Shown here: positions 6,489 through 15,142 of the stretch, piece after piece | Position numbering within the stretch: the first letter of the stretch is position 1 | Layout of the letters: each line of letters opens with the position of its first letter | Source of the DNA: an uncultured Oscillospiraceae bacterium | GTDB taxonomy: Bacteria; Bacillota; Clostridia; Oscillospirales; Acutalibacteraceae | Assembly (NCBI GenBank): GCA_902492045.1 | Contig: CABUKB010000017.1 | Span: forward strand, 1-29,626 | DNA length: 29,626 nt | Reading direction: 5' to 3' | Program-made: the position numbers and the translations under genes | The notes under the pieces: generated by a model | Told to the model about the DNA's origin: nothing | Databases searched by the model: none | The model's input: the letters and a program-made list of their open reading frames with translations, nothing else

Positions 6489-7850
6489 ATGCCGGGAAAC
6501 TATTCGGAAATAACGCCCCAGGTGCGGGAATTGGCAGAAAAATGCCGGAAAAGCAGCACCATTGATGCCACCCTGTTCACCAAGTACCAGGTCAATCGGG
6601 GGTTGCGGGATCTCAAGGGAAACGGTGTCCTGACCGGCTTGACCGAGATCTCGGAAATCCAGTCCAGCATCATGACCGACGACGGCCCCAAACCCTGCGA
6701 CGGCAAACTCTTTTACCGTGGTATCAATGTGGAGGACATTGTCAGCGGGTTCATCCGGGAAAAACGCTATGGCTTTGAGGAGACGACCTATCTGCTCCTA
6801 TTCGGTGAACTGCCTACACGGCAGCAGCTCACGGAATTTCAGCAGATACTCTCCGATTACCGCACTCTGCCCACCAGCTTCGTGCGGGATATTATTATGA
6901 AGGCGCCGAGTTCGGATATGATGAATGCTCTGGCCCGCAGCGTTCTCACCTTGTATTCCTATGATGAAAACGCCAACGATATTACGATTGAGAACGTGTT
7001 GCGGCAGTGCCTGCAGCTTATCGCTCTATTTCCGCTCCTGTCGGTTTACGGCTACCAGGCCTACAGCCATTATCACGACGGCAACAGCCTGTATATCCAC
7101 AATCCGCAGCCCAATCTATCCACGGCTGAAAATATCCTGTTTGTCCTGCGCCCAGACAGCCAGTACTCCGAACTCGAGGCGAAAATCTTGGATCTGACGC
7201 TTGTGCTTCACGCTGAACACGGCGGCGGAAACAATTCCACGTTTACGACCCATGTGGTTTCTTCGTCCGGCACCGATACCTATTCGGTTATCGCCGCCTC
7301 GCTCGGCTCTCTCAAAGGCCCGAAGCACGGCGGAGCCAATATCAAAGTGGTGCGGATGATCGAGGATATGAAACAGTCGCTGTCCGATTGGACGGATGAA
7401 AACGCCGTTGTGGACTATCTGCGCCGTCTGCTGCACAAGGAGGCGTTCGACCGTGCCGGCCTGATTTACGGGATGGGGCACGCCGTTTATTCCCTTTCCG
7501 ATCCCCGGGCCAACATATTCAAGCATTTTGTGGAAAGCCTGTCGGTCGAAAAGGGACGGGAGGAGGAATACAAACTCTACTCCCTCATCGAAAAGCTCGC
7601 TCCCCAGGTCATTGCGGAGGAGCGCAAAATTTATAAGGGCGTGAGCGCCAATATTGACTTCTACAGCGGTTTTGTTTACAGTATGCTCAATCTGCCGCTC
7701 GAGCTGTATACCCCGATATTCGCCATCTCCCGCATCGCGGGCTGGAGTGCTCACCGGCTTGAGGAACTCATCAACGCCGGAAAAATTATCCGTCCGTCTT
7801 ATAAAAGCGTATCGGTCCGCCGGGACTACACGCCTCTCGACAAACGCTGA
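6489..7850 (+). CDS. Citrate synthase
   Basis: Condenses oxaloacetate and acetyl-CoA to citrate. The 453 residues carry the full family pattern: substrate His at 244 in LHAEHGGGNNSTF, His331 in GMGHAVYSLSDPRA, and the catalytic Asp390 in SANIDFYSG. The ATG is preceded by AGAGGAGGAGG, which fixes the start; the frame runs 39 codons further upstream without a site. It belongs to the longer (about 450 residue) type found in Clostridia rather than the roughly 370-residue Bacillus CitZ type. 2-Methylcitrate synthase activity cannot be excluded. No aconitase or isocitrate dehydrogenase gene lies beside it, so it is likely a stand-alone step toward glutamate. It is monocistronic, with a strong terminator. 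Confidence 0.94.
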   Translation: MPGNYSEITPQVRELAEKCRKSSTIDATLFTKYQVNRGLRDLKGNGVLTGLTEISEIQSSIMTDDGPKPCDGKLFYRGINVEDIVSGFIREKRYGFEETTYLLLFGELPTRQQLTEFQQILSDYRTLPTSFVRDIIMKAPSSDMMNALARSVLTLYSYDENANDITIENVLRQCLQLIALFPLLSVYGYQAYSHYHDGNSLYIHNPQPNLSTAENILFVLRPDSQYSELEAKILDLTLVLHAEHGGGNNSTFTTHVVSSSGTDTYSVIAASLGSLKGPKHGGANIKVVRMIEDMKQSLSDWTDENAVVDYLRRLLHKEAFDRAGLIYGMGHAVYSLSDPRANIFKHFVESLSVEKGREEEYKLYSLIEKLAPQVIAEERKIYKGVSANIDFYSGFVYSMLNLPLELYTPIFAISRIAGWSAHRLEELINAGKIIRPSYKSVSVRRDYTPLDKR

Positions 7851-7862
7851 AAACGATCTCCC

Positions 7863-7895
7863 GTCCCGTGGGCATCCGCCCACGGGACATTTTTT
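7863..7895 (+). terminator. Rho-independent terminator of citrate synthase
   Basis: Perfect 11-bp stem GTCCCGTGGGC/GCCCACGGGAC with loop ATCC, then six T. It begins 12 bases after the stop codon. Confidence 0.95.
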
Positions 7896-7965
7896 ATCCA
7901 AAGCGACCCCCACCGCAGGATGCAGACCCTGTGTCCGGGGCCAGGGCCTCGAAGACTACCGAACT

Positions 7966-8004
7966 GAAAAACAACACAGGGATCCGGCCGCCCGAACCCC
8001 CTGT
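7966..8004 (-). terminator. Probable terminator of the exporter-like gene
   Basis: Minus strand ACAGGG...CCCTGT stem with flanking A/T pairing and a GC-rich internal loop, followed by GTTTTTC. It starts directly after the stop codon at 8012. Confidence 0.6.
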
Positions 8005-8011
8005 TTTTTCA

Positions 8012-9076
8012 TCAGTCCCCGTCCGGCTGTCTGTTCATGGAACAGCTCCAAAACCTCTCGATTTGGGACGAGGTCAGGGAACGGACAAAATCCCGTTTTA
8101 GAACCAGCAGATGCTCTAGACCGTCCGCCACCTCATAAAGTATAGCGCGTATCTCGAATTCCGTCCTGGTCGCCGGCAGTTCGCTCATTTTAAACCGCTG
8201 GCGGCGATCCTCGAGATGGGCCAGCAGATCCACCGCGTTGTTGTACTCATGCAGGGAAGAGGCGACTTCCATGATAAAGACGCCAATTTCATCCGCCTGC
8301 CAAGGATATGGGCCGCATCCCGCTTCCAAACGGGCCAGACTGCCGACCAGCCTGGACAATGCCTGACACTGCTGCCGACGCATCTCCACATATTGCAAAA
8401 AATAGCGCATGTCGGGATGAAATGTGTTGTCGGCGAGGGATTCCGCCCGGCGGCGGGCGTCATCAAGATGGACACGCAAAGCCTGAATGTCGGCCTGAAT
8501 CCGGGATGAAAAGGCACCTGTGACTTCTTCCCCCTGCAAATATCTTCCCATCTCCCGCAGAATGGCTCGCATCCGCTCCTCGGTGACCCGCTGATCCGCG
8601 CGAATGGCCCGTGTCCGGCGCGGCATATAGGCGTTCATTGCCATACCCATGAGAATACCGATGGACATCAGGGCGGTTTCATTGAGGATAAGAGAAAGCT
8701 GGATGGTTTTCGCGTTCCATACGTGGAGCATGAGAACCGTACTCATGGCCAGCCCCTCCTCCAAATCCAGCCATTGACAAACCGGAACGAACAAGAGTAG
8801 AAACAAGCCCAAGGATAAGACGGAGAATTGAAGAAAATGGAAAAGAGGCAGGGCCAGGGCAAGTGAAGCGAGATAAGCCAGACTGCGGCGCAGGGCGGCC
8901 CGCAAAGTATCCTTTTTTGTGCGCTGGATGCTAAGTAGCGTGATGGTGACGACAGAGGTTGCGGTGGAAAGGCCGAACGCGCGGGCAATCAAAAGAGCCA
9001 AAGAACAGCCCAGCGCCATTTTGACCGCTTTGCTGACCGACGGCCGTCCGCACTCCAACCCGAATACCGCCTTCAT
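8012..9076 (-). CDS. Aromatic acid exporter (ArAE/FUSC-like) family membrane protein
   Basis: A 354-residue protein with an N-terminal hydrophobic block (about 15-155) of roughly five to six membrane helices, followed by a long helical, charged cytoplasmic half. The arrangement, with opening GLECGRPSVSKAVKMALGCSLALLIAR and a C-terminal coiled region, matches the ArAE_1/DUF939 family of Bacillota. Relatives export aromatic carboxylic acids, but a substrate cannot be read from sequence. A GGAGGGG site precedes the ATG. The ABC-F gene ends 159 bases upstream on the same strand with no clear terminator between, so they may share a transcript. Confidence 0.8.
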   Translation of the reverse strand: MKAVFGLECGRPSVSKAVKMALGCSLALLIARAFGLSTATSVVTITLLSIQRTKKDTLRAALRRSLAYLASLALALPLFHFLQFSVLSLGLFLLLFVPVCQWLDLEEGLAMSTVLMLHVWNAKTIQLSLILNETALMSIGILMGMAMNAYMPRRTRAIRADQRVTEERMRAILREMGRYLQGEEVTGAFSSRIQADIQALRVHLDDARRRAESLADNTFHPDMRYFLQYVEMRRQQCQALSRLVGSLARLEAGCGPYPWQADEIGVFIMEVASSLHEYNNAVDLLAHLEDRRQRFKMSELPATRTEFEIRAILYEVADGLEHLLVLKRDFVRSLTSSQIERFWSCSMNRQPDGD

Positions 9077-9235
9077 TCCCGGCCCCTCCCTGCAGATGAT
9101 AGGTCTAGTATGCCCGCAGGCAGGGCGGACTAGCCTTCCCGCCGGTTCTATAAATGGGAGAGCGTTGTGGGGCTGTCGGCCCCGGTCATTCGATCACAGG
9201 TTGCCGGTGGGCTTTTACGGCCAAAATCCGCCGGA

Positions 9236-10762
9236 TCATTCATCTTCCGGCAGACGATAAAGCGTCAGCCCTTTCTCCGACAAGCGGTAAACCGTGGTGC
9301 AGACCTCCCTCAAAAATTTGCGGTCATGGCTGACAGACAGAATTGTCCCGGGATAAGCGGCCAGCGCCCCGCGGATTACCGGATTGGACAGGGGGCTCAG
9401 GTTTCGTGTCGGTTCATCGAGCACCAGCACCTGCGCCCCGGTCAGCATAAGGCGGAGCAGCAACAGTTTGGCTTTTTGCCCGCCACTGAGATCCCCGATC
9501 ATTTGTTCCATTTCCTCCGGTTTGAATTTCATGCTTCCCAAACAGGATCGTGCCCTTGTCACGGCTGATTTTTCACCGTCCGGTGCCAGAAAATCCACCG
9601 GCGTCAGGCCATAATCCAATACTTCGGTGTAATCCTGGGGCATATACCCGGCGCAAAGGTCCGGTTTGGAGGCGAGCACGGACCATATCCGGCGCAGGCA
9701 GGTGGTTTTGCCTGCGCCGTTGTCCCCCACGATCGCCACCCGTTCCCCGGCGGTCACATGCAGACTCAGGTTCCGGGCTAGTATCCGGTCCCCGGCTTTT
9801 AGAACCGGCAGTTCCCAATCCAGGATCCGTTTGCCCCTCGGCGCAGACGGGCAGTTGTCGAATCTCAGTGCAATCGCTTCCTCCACACTCGGAATTTCCT
9901 CGAAATCTTCTTTTTGCCGTTCTATTCGTTTTTCCTGGGACTTCAGCGCATGAATCTTTTTCTTAAGCAGGCGCGCGCCTCCTGGATTGGCCCTTGTGAT
10001 GGTCTCCTGCTGATACTCGACTTTGCTGTAAATCTGCCGCCATCGTGCCTGTTGGCTCTCATAATCGGCTCGCTGTTTGCGGGCGATTTGTTCCTGCCTG
10101 TTCAGCCGCCCCAAACGGGCCTCGGTATATTCCCGATAGCCCATTCGTTCCACTGTACATCGGCATTCGTGTTTTTTCTTGATCTGCTCCAAATGGATGA
10201 TCACATTGGCGGTGTTTTCCAACAGCGTCTCGTCATGGGATACGTACAGCACCGGCTGCGGAATCTCCCGGACAAACGCTTCAAGCCAGATCAGCGTATC
10301 CAGATCCAAATCGTTTGTCGGCTCGTCCAACAGATAACAGTCGCACTGCTCGGCCAGCAGACGGGCAAGACGAACCTTGATCTTTTCCCCTCCAGACAGG
10401 ACCGAAAAGGGCCGCTCACTGGTCCACAGCTCCATATCGCCGTGTATCTTCCACAAAGGTATGGGCATCCCTGTGTAGAGATCTACCCCATTCAGATAAT
10501 CCGAAACCCGTATTCCCGCCGGAATGTCGCTTTCCTGTGAAAGGAACCCGACTGTACCCGATACGCGGCGGGTTCCCTTGCACTCCGCATAAGGCTCCAC
10601 ACTGTCTGGATCGGCTATCCATCGCAGCAGCGTGCTTTTCCCGTTTCCCTCCTCGCCGATGAGCGCGGCTTTGTCCCCGGGATGAATTGTAAGATGGAAC
10701 CCCTCCACGATTTTACGTCCGTCTTTTTTGAGTGCAATGTCCACATCGTTCAGTTGCAGCAT
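9236..10762 (-). CDS. ABC-F family ATPase (possible ribosome-protection factor)
   Basis: A soluble 508-residue protein with two ATPase domains and no membrane segment. Domain 1 has Walker A GEEGNGKST (36-44), signature LSGGEKIKVRLARLL and Walker B LLDEPTNDLD. A charged helical linker (about 205-300) follows, then domain 2 with GDNGAGKTT, LSGGQKAKLLLLRL and VLDEPTRNLSPLS. ABC-F proteins bind the ribosome E site; some displace antibiotics and others aid translation. The second Walker B ends RNLS instead of the usual NHLD, a variant I recall from clostridial members. The ATG is preceded by a G-rich AGGGGGG site. The leader carries a promoter, a short ORF and a terminator just upstream, which fits inducible antibiotic-responsive control. 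The resistance role is inferred. Confidence 0.9.
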   Translation of the reverse strand: MLQLNDVDIALKKDGRKIVEGFHLTIHPGDKAALIGEEGNGKSTLLRWIADPDSVEPYAECKGTRRVSGTVGFLSQESDIPAGIRVSDYLNGVDLYTGMPIPLWKIHGDMELWTSERPFSVLSGGEKIKVRLARLLAEQCDCYLLDEPTNDLDLDTLIWLEAFVREIPQPVLYVSHDETLLENTANVIIHLEQIKKKHECRCTVERMGYREYTEARLGRLNRQEQIARKQRADYESQQARWRQIYSKVEYQQETITRANPGGARLLKKKIHALKSQEKRIERQKEDFEEIPSVEEAIALRFDNCPSAPRGKRILDWELPVLKAGDRILARNLSLHVTAGERVAIVGDNGAGKTTCLRRIWSVLASKPDLCAGYMPQDYTEVLDYGLTPVDFLAPDGEKSAVTRARSCLGSMKFKPEEMEQMIGDLSGGQKAKLLLLRLMLTGAQVLVLDEPTRNLSPLSNPVIRGALAAYPGTILSVSHDRKFLREVCTTVYRLSEKGLTLYRLPEDE

Positions 10763-10783
10763 CGTTATCCCCCCTATTACATG

Positions 10784-10819
10784 AAAAAACGGCTCTTTCG
10801 CCGCAGCGAAAGAGCCGTT
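10784..10819 (-). terminator. Leader terminator (attenuator) upstream of the ABC-F gene
   Basis: Perfect 14-bp stem AACGGCTCTTTCGC/GCGAAAGAGCCGTT with a 4-base loop, running into six T on the minus strand. It lies between the promoter and the ABC-F start codon, only 21 bases before the latter, so it must be read through for expression. Confidence 0.88.
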
Positions 10820-10844
10820 TGCACACGTCACCAAAGCGGAACCG

Positions 10845-10913
10845 TCAGAATTCCCCTTTCAACACGCGCAGACGCTTATCCACTGCCATAGCCAAAACAA
10901 ACCGTCTGCGCAC
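10845..10913 (-). CDS. Candidate 22-codon leader peptide of the ABC-F attenuator
   Basis: A GTG start with GGAGG seven bases upstream opens a 22-codon frame (reads MRRRFVLAMA..., ends KGEF) that stops 26 bases before the terminator stem. It is Arg/Val/Leu-rich. Ribosome stalling on such leader peptides is the known induction route for several ABC-F and erm genes. An internal ATG would give a 14-residue version but lacks a binding site. Confidence 0.55.
   Translation of the reverse strand: MRRRFVLAMAVDKRLRVLKGEF
10866..10911 (-). promoter_or_regulatory. Alternative leader hairpin overlapping the leader ORF
   Basis: Arms of 9 bp, GCGCAGACG on the transcript 5' side (10903-10911) and CGTCTGCGC (10866-10874), enclose most of the leader ORF. 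A ribosome translating or stalled there would open it. A downstream GAAAGGG (just after the 3' arm) can pair with CTCTTTC of the terminator stem, giving a possible antiterminator. Confidence 0.4.
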
Positions 10914-10944
10914 AGGAATCCCTCCGTTCGTATAGATTGGGTTC

Positions 10945-10974
10945 AGCATAACACAAAGATCCGTTACATGTCAA
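10945..10974 (-). promoter_or_regulatory. Promoter of the ABC-F leader
   Basis: Minus strand TTGACA (10969-10974), 18-base spacer, TATGCT (10945-10950). A shifted -10 of TTATGC gives 17. It begins immediately after the flavodiiron stop codon, so the ABC-F gene has its own transcript with a leader of about 175 bases. Confidence 0.8.
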
Positions 10975-10977
10975 GAC

Positions 10978-12165
10978 CTAAAACTTCGCGGCCAGCAGCC
11001 GTCCATAAGCCCGCATTTCTTCCAGTGCTGCCTCGTCCGGCACCCAATTCACCCTCCGGCCTTCATCCACCACATCGAAACCGGCATCCTGCAGCTCTTT
11101 GTTCAGCAGGGAAAGGGCTTCTCCGCTCCAGCCATAGCTGCCAAAGGCCGCCGCTTTTTTGTTCTTGAACTTGGCACCCTTGATCAATTCCAAAATACCG
11201 GCCACCGCATACAGATATCCGTTGTTGACGGTCGGGGACCCCAGCACGACCGCCTTAGAACGAAACACCTCGGTCACAATATCGGTTTTATCGCTCTTCG
11301 ATGCGTTAAAGAGCTTGACCGTAACCTGCGGATCGGCTTCCTTGATTCCCTCGGCGATGGTTTCGGCCATTCTTCTGGTGGAGTTCCACATGGTGTCGTA
11401 AACAATGCTGACCTGATTCTCCTGATAGTTCTCGGCCCATTTCAAATACTGTTCCACGATCTGCTCGGGATGATCCCGCCAGATCAGGCCATGGCTCGGG
11501 CAAATCATATCTATCTTCAGATCCATCCCGAGGATTTCGTTGACCTTGCGTTTGACCATGGGGCTGAACGGCGCGAGAATGTTCGCGTAATATTTGGTGG
11601 CTTCTTCATACAACGCCCCCTTGTCCACCATGTCGTTATACAGAGATTCGCTGGCAAAATGCTGACCGAATCCGTCGTTGCTGAAGAGGATGTTTTCCCC
11701 GCTCATATAACTGAACATGGTATCCGGCCAGTGGAGCATGGGGGCCTCGATAAAGGTGAGTTTGGACTCTCCAAGATCGAGGGTATCTCCCGTTTTCACC
11801 GGCACGTAATGCCAATCCTGATGATAATGACCCTTCAGGATCTTGACGCCGTTGGCCGTGCAGTAAATCGGCGTATCCGGTATTTCCCGCATCAGCGACA
11901 TCAGGGCCCCGCTGTGATCCACCTCGTTGTGCTGCATGACGATCGCGTCAATCTCTTTGAGATCCATTTCCCGTTTCAGGTTGTCCACAAATTCATGATC
12001 GAAGGGCAGCCAAACCGTATCAATCAGGACCGTTTTTTTGTCCCGAATCAGATAGGCGTTATAGGAAGATCCGCGATGGGTAGAGAATTCGTCCCCATGG
12101 AATCGTTTGAGTTCCCAGTCGATTTTGCCGATCCAGGAGACCTTTTCCGTCAGTTTTCTCGCCAT
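10978..12165 (-). CDS. Flavodiiron protein (oxygen/NO reductase, FprA type)
   Basis: A 395-residue two-domain enzyme that reduces oxygen to water or NO to nitrous oxide. The N-terminal metallo-beta-lactamase-like domain shows the diiron ligands: His79, Glu81, Asp83 and His84 in QHNEVDHSG, His145 in APMLHWPD, Asp164 in FSNDGFG and His225 in CPSHGL. The flavodoxin domain starts near 252 (VSIVYDTMWNSTRRMAETIA). It lacks a fused rubredoxin, so it needs a separate donor such as the rubredoxin encoded at 2906-3067. The ATG (MARKLTEKV) has an AAAGGATGG site. Monocistronic, with an extended -10 promoter. In strict anaerobes it is an oxygen-scavenging defence. Confidence 0.95.
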   Translation of the reverse strand: MARKLTEKVSWIGKIDWELKRFHGDEFSTHRGSSYNAYLIRDKKTVLIDTVWLPFDHEFVDNLKREMDLKEIDAIVMQHNEVDHSGALMSLMREIPDTPIYCTANGVKILKGHYHQDWHYVPVKTGDTLDLGESKLTFIEAPMLHWPDTMFSYMSGENILFSNDGFGQHFASESLYNDMVDKGALYEEATKYYANILAPFSPMVKRKVNEILGMDLKIDMICPSHGLIWRDHPEQIVEQYLKWAENYQENQVSIVYDTMWNSTRRMAETIAEGIKEADPQVTVKLFNASKSDKTDIVTEVFRSKAVVLGSPTVNNGYLYAVAGILELIKGAKFKNKKAAAFGSYGWSGEALSLLNKELQDAGFDVVDEGRRVNWVPDEAALEEMRAYGRLLAAKF

Positions 12166-12199
12166 AGAGCGACCATCCTTTCTGTTCCGATTCTTCTAT

Positions 12200-12208
12200 A
12201 GTATAACA
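12200..12208 (-). promoter_or_regulatory. Extended -10 promoter of the flavodiiron gene
   Basis: Minus strand TGT then TATACT (12200-12208), 34 bases before the start codon. A very AT-rich stretch lies just upstream (12215-12260), including a second TATAAT-like box. The rest of the gap up to 12396 holds nothing I can name. Confidence 0.6.
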
Positions 12209-12396
12209 CGGTTTATCTGAAAATTCATGGACAATTTTTAAATTATACTAATTTTGTATGATTTACGGTTTTCCGACCGACTGATTGTGAAAAAATAGAC
12301 AATATGACAGGAATGTGGCAGACAAATGGAAAAGAACAGCCGCAAAAAGCAGAGGCTCGTACCTGAGCGGCAGCGTACTGCGTAATACCAATGATG

Positions 12397-12439
12397 AAAA
12401 CAGCGCCCCAGAGCGGACCCTTTCCGCTCTGGGGCGCTG
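12397..12439 (-). terminator. Terminator closing the rnj-ftsH gene block
   Basis: Perfect 17-bp stem with arms starting CAGCGCCCCAGAGCGGA (12401-12417 and 12423-12439) and a 5-base loop. TTTTC follows on the minus strand and CTGTTTTG on the plus. It lies about 65 bases past the ftsH stop codon. Confidence 0.9.
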
Positions 12440-12505
12440 CTGTTTTGTCCGGATTCCCGCGCCGCCGCATTGCATTGGCCCGGCGTGACGCCTTAGAAAA
12501 ATCCG

Positions 12506-14533
12506 TCAGTGGGGCAATTCCTCATCGCCGCCGGCAGGATGCTGCTGTTCCGCCGGTCCTTTCGGAGCAGGCTCCGAACTGTCAGGCGCTTCAGCTGCAC
12601 CGGAGACCGGCGCAAAGAGACTGGTCTCTGAAGCATCCGGCACGTCCCGTCCTTCCATAAGGGCTTTGAACTGCTCCCCGTCCAGTTTTTCATTCTGGAA
12701 CAAATATTGTGCAACCGCATGGAGTTTGTCGATATGAGAGGAGAGGATTTCCCGGGTATTGGCGTAGCAACCCGTGATAATGGCGTTGATCTCCTCATCA
12801 ATCTCGGCGGCGACCTCCTCCGAGTAATTCCGAGTATGGCCAAAGTCACGGCCCAGGAACACCTCGTTGGATTCGGAAGAACCGAAAACAATCGGCCCGA
12901 GTTTGTCGCTCATGCCGTATTTCGTGACCATCTTCCGGGCGGTATCGGTCGCACGTTCGATGTCGTTGCTCGCGCCGGTGGAGATGTCATCGAGCACAAG
13001 CGCCTCGGCCACCCGGCCGCCGAGAAGGACCTGAATATCCTCGAGCATTTCTTTTTTGGCCCGGTAGGACTTGTCGTGTTCCGGCAGGCTCATGGTATAG
13101 CCGCCCGCCATCCCCCGTGGAATCACCGAAATCTGATGAACCGGATCCTGCGTCGGGCAGTAATAGGTGACGACCGCATGGCCCGCCTCATGATACGCCG
13201 TCAGGTTCTTTTCCTTATCGGTGATGACATGGCTGCGTTTTTCCGTACCCATGACCACCTTGATCGTCGCCTCTTCAATTTCGGGCATCGTAATGGAATG
13301 CAGATTTTTGCGCGCCGCCAACAGAGCCGCCTCGTTGAGCAAATTTTCCAGATCCGCCCCGGTAAAACCGGCCGTGGATTTGGCGATAACCGACAGTTCC
13401 ACATCGGGGGCCAGCGGCTTTCCGCGCGCATGGACCTTGAGAATCTCCTCCCGCCCCTTGATATCCGGGTAATTGACGACGATCTGCCGGTCAAACCGGC
13501 CGGGACGCATCAGGGCCGGGTCCAGAATATCGGGGCGGTTGGTCGCCGCGATCATGATAACTCCCTCGTTTGCGCCGAAACCGTCCATCTCGACGAGCAG
13601 CTGGTTGAGCGTCTGCTCCCGTTCGTCATGTCCTCCGCCGAGACCCGCGCCGCGCTGACGGCCGACCGCATCAATTTCATCAATGAAGATGATGCAGGGG
13701 GAGTTCTTTTTCGCCTGGTCGAACAGATCCCGGACACGGGACGCGCCGACACCGACATACATTTCCACAAAATCGGAACCCGAAATCGAGAAAAAGGGAA
13801 CGCCCGCCTCTCCCGCCACCGCGCGGGCGAGCAGGGTTTTACCCGTGCCGGGAGGGCCCACCAGCAGCACGCCTTTCGGCACCCGGGCACCGAGTTCCTT
13901 GAACTTCTTGGGAGAACGCAGGAAATCAACAATCTCCCGCAGTTCCTCTTTTTCCTCATCCGCGCCGGCCACGTCGGCAAATGTGGTTTTGCGCTTCTCA
14001 TCGACCGACTGTTTGATCCGCGCCTTGCCGAATCCCATCGCCTTGCCGCCGCCGTCCATGGAGGACAGGGAGCGCCGCATCATCACAAACATCGCCACAA
14101 AAAACACGATAATCAGCAAAGACGGGATGAGGTTGACAAACCACGGCATCTGGCTGGGCGGCTGAAAATCGTAATCGCCCCCGTTCTGGATAAGCAAATT
14201 GCGGTAGTCCTCCACGTCCTTCAGGAACAGGTTGACGTCGGGGACACGATATTTGATGACATCGTCCTTCTCATCCAGCTTGTTGTCTTTATTGCGGTCC
14301 TCCCGGAACTCCTCCTTAAGAGTGATGGTGAGGTTGCCGCTCCCCAAGTCCAGATCAAATTCCGCAACCTGGTCGTTGGTGAAGTACGCGACGTAATCGG
14401 AGTATACCATATCGGACTTTGGACTGCCCCCGGACATAAACAGCCAGGCGACCACGATGACCAGCAAGGGAAGCCCGATAAACAGCCCCAGGTTCCGCAA
14501 GGATTTTCCGAAATCGTTGTTGTTGGATTCCAA
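12506..14533 (-). CDS. ftsH: ATP-dependent zinc metalloprotease FtsH
   Basis: Membrane-anchored AAA+ protease that degrades misfolded and short-lived membrane and soluble proteins. The 675 residues show TM1 (about 15-34), an extracytoplasmic domain (about 35-128), TM2 (about 132-152), Walker A GPPGTGKT (226-233), Walker B IIFIDE (281-286), the second region of homology ending RPGRFDR, and the zinc site HEAGH (448-452). The start is TTG (MESNNND), supported by AAGGAG ten bases upstream. The extracytoplasmic domain carries an unusual acidic loop around 79-90 resembling an EF-hand calcium loop. The C-terminal tail is low-complexity (Pro/Ala/Glu-rich). It is the last gene of the block, 33 bases after hpt, an order common in Bacillota. 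Confidence 0.97.
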   Translation of the reverse strand: MESNNNDFGKSLRNLGLFIGLPLLVIVVAWLFMSGGSPKSDMVYSDYVAYFTNDQVAEFDLDLGSGNLTITLKEEFREDRNKDNKLDEKDDVIKYRVPDVNLFLKDVEDYRNLLIQNGGDYDFQPPSQMPWFVNLIPSLLIIVFFVAMFVMMRRSLSSMDGGGKAMGFGKARIKQSVDEKRKTTFADVAGADEEKEELREIVDFLRSPKKFKELGARVPKGVLLVGPPGTGKTLLARAVAGEAGVPFFSISGSDFVEMYVGVGASRVRDLFDQAKKNSPCIIFIDEIDAVGRQRGAGLGGGHDEREQTLNQLLVEMDGFGANEGVIMIAATNRPDILDPALMRPGRFDRQIVVNYPDIKGREEILKVHARGKPLAPDVELSVIAKSTAGFTGADLENLLNEAALLAARKNLHSITMPEIEEATIKVVMGTEKRSHVITDKEKNLTAYHEAGHAVVTYYCPTQDPVHQISVIPRGMAGGYTMSLPEHDKSYRAKKEMLEDIQVLLGGRVAEALVLDDISTGASNDIERATDTARKMVTKYGMSDKLGPIVFGSSESNEVFLGRDFGHTRNYSEEVAAEIDEEINAIITGCYANTREILSSHIDKLHAVAQYLFQNEKLDGEQFKALMEGRDVPDASETSLFAPVSGAAEAPDSSEPAPKGPAEQQHPAGGDEELPH

Positions 14534-14566
14534 ATTCTCTCAGCTCCTTATGCATGGGATAACACG

Positions 14567-15106
14567 CTATGCCTCGTAAACCTCGGGCTTCAAAACACCG
14601 ACAAAGGGCAGATTGCGGTATCTCTCCGCATAATCCAGCCCATAACCGACAATAAACTTATCCGGGACCACCGCTCCGACATAATCGGGATGGATTTTCA
14701 CCCGGCGCCGCTCCGGCTTATCTAAAAATGTACACAGGCGGATGCTCGCCGGATTCCTGGCCGACAGCGTCCGGAGCAGGTAAGACAGCGTAACGCCGGA
14801 ATCCAAGATATCCTCCACCAGCAAAAGATCCTTGCCCTCCAGCGAACAGTCCAGATCCTTCAGAATCCGTACCTCACCCGAACTGGCCGTGCCGTTGCCA
14901 TAGCTGGACACGCACAGAAAATCAATGGAACACGGGATGCTCACCGCGCGCAGCAAATCCGCCATAAACAGCAGCGAACCCTTGAGTACACTGACCATAA
15001 AAAGGTTCTTCCCTACATAATCTTCACTGATTTGCCTACCCATATTCCGAACAATGGAGGCAATTTTTTCTTCCGAAAACAGGATTTCCTTAATGTCGTC
15101 CCGCAT
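14567..15106 (-). CDS. hpt: Hypoxanthine phosphoribosyltransferase
   Basis: Purine salvage enzyme joining hypoxanthine or guanine to PRPP to give IMP or GMP. The PRPP-binding loop LLVEDILDSGVTLSYL is intact, with the catalytic Asp in DILDSG. VLKGSLLFMADLLR and the C-terminal PDKFIVGYGLDYAERYRNLPFVGVL are typical. I set the start at the ATG giving MRDDIKEILFSEE, which matches family N-termini; a GTG three codons earlier is equally possible. About 180 residues is the normal length. It lies between tilS and ftsH, the conserved clostridial/bacillar order, and complements guaA in GMP supply. Confidence 0.94.
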   Translation of the reverse strand: MRDDIKEILFSEEKIASIVRNMGRQISEDYVGKNLFMVSVLKGSLLFMADLLRAVSIPCSIDFLCVSSYGNGTASSGEVRILKDLDCSLEGKDLLLVEDILDSGVTLSYLLRTLSARNPASIRLCTFLDKPERRRVKIHPDYVGAVVPDKFIVGYGLDYAERYRNLPFVGVLKPEVYEA

Positions 15107-15142
15107 GCCTCTCACGCCGGTTTTTCATCCCTTTCGCCGAGC

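Noticed and set aside
12243..12470. Short minus-strand frames in the gap before the flavodiiron gene's promoter
   Set aside because: They run across the ftsH terminator and show no binding site or conserved pattern.
12707..14725. A 672-codon plus-strand frame opposite ftsH and hpt
   Set aside because: It is antisense to strongly recognised proteins and has no recognisable domain; such mirror frames arise from the GC-rich codon use.
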